Below, one piece after another: positions 59,637-64,000 of a stretch of 64,000 bases of DNA (within the stretch, counting starts at the first letter, position 1; every line of letters begins with the position of its first letter). The stretch spans positions 682,001 to 746,000 of the forward strand of contig NZ_AP024324.1 of assembly GCF_018408855.1 (NCBI RefSeq). Direction: 5' to 3'. Below the pieces are notes generated by a model. The model made no database searches, was not told where the DNA came from, and worked only from the letters and a program-made list of their open reading frames with translations. Made by a program: the position numbers and the translations under genes. This DNA is from Caballeronia sp. NK8. Lineage in GTDB: Bacteria; Pseudomonadota; Gammaproteobacteria; Burkholderiales; Burkholderiaceae.

Positions 59637-61424
59637 CTAGAGGCGCAATCCCCGGCTCTTGAGACGGTACACCAGTTGCGGCCGTGTGATGCCGAGCGTG
59701 CGCGCCGCCGCCGACAGATTGCCGTCGGCGCGCTGCACCGCGCTCCTGAGCAACGCGGTTTCGATGTCGTCGAGCGATGTAGGCTCGACATCGCCGCCGA
59801 TTCCCAGCAGCAGGCTGTTGACCTTGCGCGTAACGCGCTCGACCTCGTCGCCACCCGCATCGTCCGCGCGTGCCGACAACGCGTGCGACGCCATCAGCGA
59901 CCCATCGTCGCCGATGCCGAACGTCTCCGTCACGATGCTCTCGCCGCTCGTGAAGAGATGGCCGATATCGATCGCACCGCCGTCGTTGGCGAGAATCACG
60001 CCCCGCTCCACGATGTTCTCCAGCTCGCGGATATTCCCCGGCCAGCCGTAGTTCAGCAGTGCATCGAGTGCGCGCGGCGTGAAGCCGGTGACATCGCGCT
60101 CGTGCCGCTCGCGATATCTGCGCAGCATGTGATTGAGCAGGACCGGCAAATCCTCGCGGCGCTCGCGCAGTGAAGGCACGCGAATCGGGAACACGTTCAG
60201 CCGGAAGTACAGGTCCTCGCGAAAGCGCCCCGCGCGGATTTCATCGCGCAGATCGAGGTTCGTCGCGGCGACCACGCGCACATCGACGCGCTTCGTCTCC
60301 GTACCGCCCACGCGCTCGATCTCGCCCTCCTGCAGCGCACGCAGCAGCTTGCCTTGCGCGGTCATGCTGAGTATGCCGATCTCGTCGAGAAACAGCGTGC
60401 CGCCGTGCGCGCGCTCGAAGCGTCCGGGGCGGCTTTGCGTGGCATCGGTATAGCCGCCCTTGTCCACGCCGAAGAGTTCGGATTCGACCAGCGCCTCGGG
60501 AATCGCCGCGCAGTTCACCGCGACGAACGGGCCGTCGCCGCGCGCGCTGATCCGGTGCAGCGTGCGCGCGCACACTTCCTTGCCGACGCCGCTCTCGCCG
60601 AGGAACAGCACCGTCGCGCGGGTGCCCGCGACACGCTTGATCATGTGGCATACCGCGTTGAAGCCCGGCGATGCGCCGACCATGTTCACGTCGCCGAACG
60701 CGCCTTCGCTCGTCGCGCCCGATGCGGACAGTCCTTTGGTGAACGTCTGCGCCTGCATGAATCGCAGATCGTCGGCGGCTTCCTCGCCCCATTCCTCCAC
60801 CGGCTTGCCGATGATGCGGCAATGCGGCTGGCCGAGCGCACGGCATTCCACTTCGCGGTAGAGAATCGGTCTTCCCATGAACACGCTCGTGTAACCGGCC
60901 GCATAGCCGAGCTGCGTCCAGCACACCGGCTCCGCGCCGATGCCGTAGATGCGTACGTGCTCCTCATCCTCCGCACAGTTTTTCCAGATGAATTCACCGT
61001 AGTACTGGCCGCGCTCGACATCGATCTCGAGGCGCACCGGCTCGACCATGGTCATGCCTTCGAGCATGTGCAATTGCGGCCCGACCGCGAACATTTCCGT
61101 GATGGTGTTCTCGGGGCGAACACGCCGCGCGAGCTCGGCATCGCGCGCGCCGGAGTTATAGCCCATGCGCGTGAGCAATCCGCGCGCGGCATCGATGCCG
61201 AGACTCTCGATCAACTCGCGGCGCATCGTGCCCATCGCGCCGGTATGCACGAGCAGCATGCGTTGTTCGTCGAGCCAGATGCGCCCGTCGCCGGGAGAGA
61301 AGTGCAGGCGCGACATCAGATCGGCGATGTCGGGATAGCGAAGACTGTCGACGGGACCGCCCTTGGGCGCCACCATCGACAGGCCTTCCTGCTCGTTCGA
61401 AGGCGCTTTCTCGCGGCGTGGCAT
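59637..61424 (-). CDS. Sigma-54-dependent activator for phenol degradation (DmpR/MopR/PoxR-like)
   Basis: A 595-residue enhancer-binding protein. It has an N-terminal XylR_N plus V4R sensor (about 30-220) with the zinc set of the phenol sensors (CWTQLGY, then [12 protein letters not shown]), an AAA+ domain (about 245-480) with Walker A GESGVGKE and Walker B TLFLDEIG, and a C-terminal Fis helix ([20 protein letters not shown]). The sigma-54 contact loop reads KGGYTDA where GAFTGA is usual. The ATG at 61424 has AGGAG upstream; the ATG at 61457 does not. It is divergent from the phenol hydroxylase operon and should activate it when phenol binds. Confidence 0.87.
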   Translation of the reverse strand: MPRREKAPSNEQEGLSMVAPKGGPVDSLRYPDIADLMSRLHFSPGDGRIWLDEQRMLLVHTGAMGTMRRELIESLGIDAARGLLTRMGYNSGARDAELARRVRPENTITEMFAVGPQLHMLEGMTMVEPVRLEIDVERGQYYGEFIWKNCAEDEEHVRIYGIGAEPVCWTQLGYAAGYTSVFMGRPILYREVECRALGQPHCRIIGKPVEEWGEEAADDLRFMQAQTFTKGLSASGATSEGAFGDVNMVGASPGFNAVCHMIKRVAGTRATVLFLGESGVGKEVCARTLHRISARGDGPFVAVNCAAIPEALVESELFGVDKGGYTDATQSRPGRFERAHGGTLFLDEIGILSMTAQGKLLRALQEGEIERVGGTETKRVDVRVVAATNLDLRDEIRAGRFREDLYFRLNVFPIRVPSLRERREDLPVLLNHMLRRYRERHERDVTGFTPRALDALLNYGWPGNIRELENIVERGVILANDGGAIDIGHLFTSGESIVTETFGIGDDGSLMASHALSARADDAGGDEVERVTRKVNSLLLGIGGDVEPTSLDDIETALLRSAVQRADGNLSAAARTLGITRPQLVYRLKSRGLRL

Positions 61425-61818
61425 TGCGCGTGTCTCCTGCCGTGGGGATGTTTTCATGGCACCACGATAGGCGATGTGCGCGTGCCGCGCAATGCCGTGG
61501 CGTCGTCATCACGCGCGGTACTAGTGTGATCCCTGATGCGGATTTGATCGAATCGCCGCGCGGCGAATCACGCGCTTTTCGAGCATTTCATCAACTCGAT
61601 TCCGTTCGTGGTCGCACGCCGCCGCGTGCCCGCGCAGACACGGCAATGCCGCGAAAGCCGCGCCCCATGCGGCTATCGCCGCGATCGCGGCCGCCGATCC
61701 TTTCGCCTGCAACGATCGACTGGCATGCCTGTTGCCTTATAGGGAGCGCACACCGGTTCTAGATCAAATCGTTCATCGATCCAGGCCGGCGGCGAACACA
61801 AGACCCAAGGAGACAGCG
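61425..61818. other. Divergent regulatory region of the phenol hydroxylase operon
   Basis: 394 bp with no supported gene. It contains a sigma-54 promoter at 61721-61736 and possible upstream activator sites between 61540 and 61620. There, TTTGATCGAATC precedes a perfect 14-bp palindrome TCGCCGCGCGGCGA (61553-61566), and TCATCAACTCGATTC follows. Exact enhancer boundaries are not resolvable by eye. Confidence 0.45.
61721..61736 (+). promoter_or_regulatory. Sigma-54 (-24/-12) promoter of the phenol hydroxylase operon
   Basis: TGGCATGCCTGTTGCC matches TGGCACG-N4-TTGCW, with the invariant GG (61722-61723) and GC (61734-61735) 12 bp apart. It lies 83 bp upstream of the dmpK-like start codon, in the direction of the operon. 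Confidence 0.75.
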
Positions 61819-62088
61819 ATGCAATTGCCCGCCTATGCGCGGCCACCGCGCGCATTCGACATCACCCGGCGCTTCGTGCGCTTCAGGGAGCAGCGCGACG
61901 ATGGCTTCGTCGAGTTCGACTTCTCTATCGGCGATCCGGCGCTGAGCGTCGAGCTGGTGATGCCGCTGCGCGAATACCAGTCGTTCTGCCGCGCGAATCG
62001 CGTGATCCATCTGACACGCGACGAAGGCGCGCAGCTCGATCTTGATCAGTCGAAGTGGCGTTACGGACAGCCCGGACTCTCTGAATGA
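61819..62088 (+). CDS. dmpK: Phenol hydroxylase assembly subunit (DmpK/PoxA-like, P0)
   Basis: An 89-residue protein matching the small P0 subunit of multicomponent phenol hydroxylases, which helps iron assembly of the oxygenase. RRFVRFREQRDDGFVEFDFSIGDPALSVELVMPLREYQSFC is its core, over consecutive strands. AAGGAG lies 8 nt before the ATG at 61819. First gene of the operon. Confidence 0.87.
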   Translation: MQLPAYARPPRAFDITRRFVRFREQRDDGFVEFDFSIGDPALSVELVMPLREYQSFCRANRVIHLTRDEGAQLDLDQSKWRYGQPGLSE

Positions 62089-62111
62089 TTTCCGAACCGA
62101 AGGAGTGACGA

Positions 62112-63119
62112 ATGCAGATCGACATCAAGACTTCAGCAGTCGAGCAGGTGCGGCAGACCTTCTCGCATGTCGCGCGCCGGCTCGGCGCGGACAAGCCCGC
62201 GTCGCGTTATCAGGAAGCGACATTCGACCTTCAGCCCGAGGTCAATTTTCATTATCGCCCGCTGTGGCAGCCGGAGTTCGAGCTGTACGACAAAGGCCGC
62301 ACGGCAATCGTGATGAACGACTGGTATGCGTTCAAGGACCCGCGCCAGTACTACTACGGCGCGTACACGACCACGCGTGCGAAGCAGCAGGAGACGATGG
62401 AGAAGAACCTCGAGTTCGTCGCGAAGCGCCGTCTGCTCACCGATCTCTCCGACGAAGCAAAGGCGCATATCGCCACGCTCATGGTGCCGCTGCGTCACGT
62501 CGAATGGGCGGCGAACACCAACAACTGCTTCGTGACCGCTTACGGCTGGGGCACGGCCATCACGCAGGCGACGATGTTCCATTGCATGGACCGGCTCGGC
62601 ATCGCGCAGTATCTGTCGCGCATCGGGCTTGCGCTCGACGGCAATCAGGGCACGTCGCTCGTGGAAGGCAAGCAACGCTGGCTCGACGATCCGATGTGGC
62701 AGGGACTGCGCCGCGTCGTCGAAGACACGATGGTCGTGAAGGACTGGTTCGAAACCTTCGTCGCGCAGAACGTCGTGCTCGATGGCCTGCTCTATCCGCT
62801 CGTGTACCGGCACATCGATGAGCGCATCGCGCGTCTGCACGGTCCCGGACTCGGCATGCTCAACGAGTTCGCGAGCGCATGGTTCGACGAGACGAGCCGC
62901 TGGGTCGACGCGACCATCAAGACCGCCGCCGCGCAATCGCCGGCCAACGCTGCCTTGCTCGCGCAATGGACCACGAAGTGGCGCGGCGCGGTGCTCGACG
63001 CGTTGAAGCCGCTCGCCATCGTTGGTCTCGATGACGACGCGCATCACGCGCTCGAAGCGATCGCGCAGGCGTTCGACGCGCGCATGGCGAAACAGGGCGT
63101 GGAGGTGAGCCATGGCTGA
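62112..63119 (+). CDS. dmpL: Phenol hydroxylase beta (P1) oxygenase subunit
   Basis: A 335-residue subunit of the bacterial multicomponent monooxygenase beta family (DmpL/PhN). It has the conserved ATFDLQPEVNFHYRPLWQPEFELYD start after residue 35, and the DPRQYYYGAYTTTRAKQQ segment. It forms the hydroxylase dimer with the alpha subunit and holds no iron. The next gene overlaps by 8 nt. Confidence 0.9.
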   Translation: MQIDIKTSAVEQVRQTFSHVARRLGADKPASRYQEATFDLQPEVNFHYRPLWQPEFELYDKGRTAIVMNDWYAFKDPRQYYYGAYTTTRAKQQETMEKNLEFVAKRRLLTDLSDEAKAHIATLMVPLRHVEWAANTNNCFVTAYGWGTAITQATMFHCMDRLGIAQYLSRIGLALDGNQGTSLVEGKQRWLDDPMWQGLRRVVEDTMVVKDWFETFVAQNVVLDGLLYPLVYRHIDERIARLHGPGLGMLNEFASAWFDETSRWVDATIKTAAAQSPANAALLAQWTTKWRGAVLDALKPLAIVGLDDDAHHALEAIAQAFDARMAKQGVEVSHG

Positions 63120-63384
63120 TTCCGTATTCATCGCGTTGCAGGCCAACGACGATTCGCGGCCGATCATCGAAGCGATCGAAGCGGACAACCCGCACGCTGT
63201 CGTCAGTCATTTTCCGGCGATGGTCAAGATCGACGCGGTCGGCAGGCTCGTGATCAGGCGCGAGTCGATCGAAGCGATCGTCGGCCGCGACTTCGACCTG
63301 CGCGAACTGCAACTGAATCTGATCTCGCTCGGCGGCAACATCGACGAAACCGACGACGAATTCATCCTCGAATGGACAGCCTGA
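63112..63384 (+). CDS. dmpM: Phenol hydroxylase effector (P2) subunit
   Basis: A 90-residue cofactor-less regulatory protein of the MmoB/DmpM family. Typical segments are FIALQANDDSRPIIEAIEADNP and RESIEAIVGRDFDLRELQLNLISLGGNI. It binds the hydroxylase and speeds O2 activation. Start overlaps the beta gene by 8 nt. Confidence 0.9.
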   Translation: MADSVFIALQANDDSRPIIEAIEADNPHAVVSHFPAMVKIDAVGRLVIRRESIEAIVGRDFDLRELQLNLISLGGNIDETDDEFILEWTA

Positions 63385-63416
63385 GCGGCGACTTAAGGAC
63401 TAAAGGAGACAGGCAA

Positions 63417-64000
63417 ATGAGCACACAACCGAACACGCCGAAGAAGCTGAGCATCAAGGAAAACTACGCGATGCTCACGCGCGGCCTCGGCTGGGACACC
63501 ACCTATCAGCCGATGGACGAAGTTTTCCCCTACGACCGCTTCGAAGGCATCAAGGTGCACGACTGGGACAAGTGGGAAGACCCGTTCCGTCTCACGATGG
63601 ACGCGTACTGGAAGTATCAGGGCGAAAAGGAGCGCAAGCTCTACGCGATCATCGACGCGTTCCAGCAGAACAACGGCCAGTTCAACGTCACCGATCCGCG
63701 CTATATCAACGCGCTCAAGCTCTTTCTGACCGGCGTGAGCCCGCTCGAATATGCGGCGCATCGCGGTTTCGCGCTCGCGGGCCGCAACTTTCGCGGCGCG
63801 GGCGCGCGCATCGCGTGCCAGATGCAGGCGATCGATGAACTGCGTCATGCGCAGACGCAGGTGCATACGATCAGCCACTACAACAAGTACTTCAACGGCT
63901 TTCACGACTTCAGGCACATGCACGACCGCGTGTGGTACCTCTCCGTGCCGAAGTCGTACTTCGAGGACGCGATGAGCGCCGGCCCGTTCGAGTTCGTGAC
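63417..64000 (+). CDS. dmpN: Phenol hydroxylase alpha (P3) oxygenase subunit, C-terminus outside window
   Basis: The first ~194 codons of the diiron catalytic subunit. It begins MSTQPNTPKKLSIKENYAM after an AAGGAG and includes the first diiron ligands: Glu in GVSPLEYAAHRG and the EXXH of AIDELRHAQTQ. The remaining subunits (P4, reductase P5) should follow beyond the right edge. Confidence 0.9.
   Translation, partial: MSTQPNTPKKLSIKENYAMLTRGLGWDTTYQPMDEVFPYDRFEGIKVHDWDKWEDPFRLTMDAYWKYQGEKERKLYAIIDAFQQNNGQFNVTDPRYINALKLFLTGVSPLEYAAHRGFALAGRNFRGAGARIACQMQAIDELRHAQTQVHTISHYNKYFNGFHDFRHMHDRVWYLSVPKSYFEDAMSAGPFEFV

Noticed and set aside
1..64000. CRISPR arrays, tRNA/rRNA genes, prophage or integrase genes
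   Set aside because: No regularly spaced short repeats, clover-leaf-like stretches, or phage or transposase protein motifs were seen. The only sizeable repeat is the palindromic element at 46132-46756.

Overview
The window is high-GC, densely packed DNA from a betaproteobacterium of the Burkholderia sensu lato group (Caballeronia or Paraburkholderia is the best guess). Four things point that way: the codon use and protein families; the MXKDX-repeat protein with a SigF/NrsF pair; the dispersed palindromic repeat at about 46132-46756; and the many LysR-controlled catabolic islands. No rRNA, tRNA, phage, transposase or CRISPR was seen. It looks like an accessory, catabolism-rich replicon segment. 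All functions are read from sequence alone.

Layout. 1-2264 (minus): truncated DctA carrier and a split UxaA-type lyase (large subunit plus SAF subunit), with a GntR/UTRA regulator divergent. 3279-9664 (minus): an uncharacterised operon of carbamoylase-type amidohydrolase, alpha/beta hydrolase, aminotransferase and SDR, then an MFS permease with its own terminator and an FCD-type GntR regulator. 9857-11964: citrate-type MHS permease plus a ModA-like periplasmic protein that may be aconitate isomerase. 11977-14201: LysR coupled to a DctA. 15161-20498 (minus): LysR, dicarboxylate/amino-acid symporter, tandem Asp/Glu racemase and aspartase, a plausible D-/L-aspartate-to-fumarate route.

20820-24766: MEDS-domain protein and hybrid kinase, small conserved ORFs and a cold-shock gene. 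24770-26841: LysR, GST and an SMR exporter. 26851-31327: LysR, LeuC/LeuD-like dehydratase and a 2-hydroxycarboxylate transporter. 31324-38454: EamA exporter, orphan betaine-binding protein, TetR, a TMADH/DgcA-like flavoprotein, LysR and D-tartrate dehydratase. 38463-42692: PAS hybrid kinase overlapping a KaiC-like ATPase, and a toxin-antitoxin pair.

42857-46087: ECF SigF and anti-sigma NrsF divergent from a cytochrome b / MsrP-like pair and an MXKDX protein, with three matching ECF promoters in the shared spacer. 46132-46756: large palindromic repeat. 46848-51829: MltF-like lytic transglycosylase, DUF4239 membrane protein, beta-carbonic anhydrase, nitrilase and AraC regulator. 51905-58733: TetR with two operators facing an aromatic meta-cleavage operon (FAH hydrolase, VOC dioxygenase, FAD hydroxylase, porin, MFS). 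58750-59595: DUF3667 membrane protein. 59637-64000: sigma-54 phenol-sensing activator, a sigma-54 promoter and the start of a multicomponent phenol hydroxylase operon (dmpKLMN-type), which runs off the right edge.
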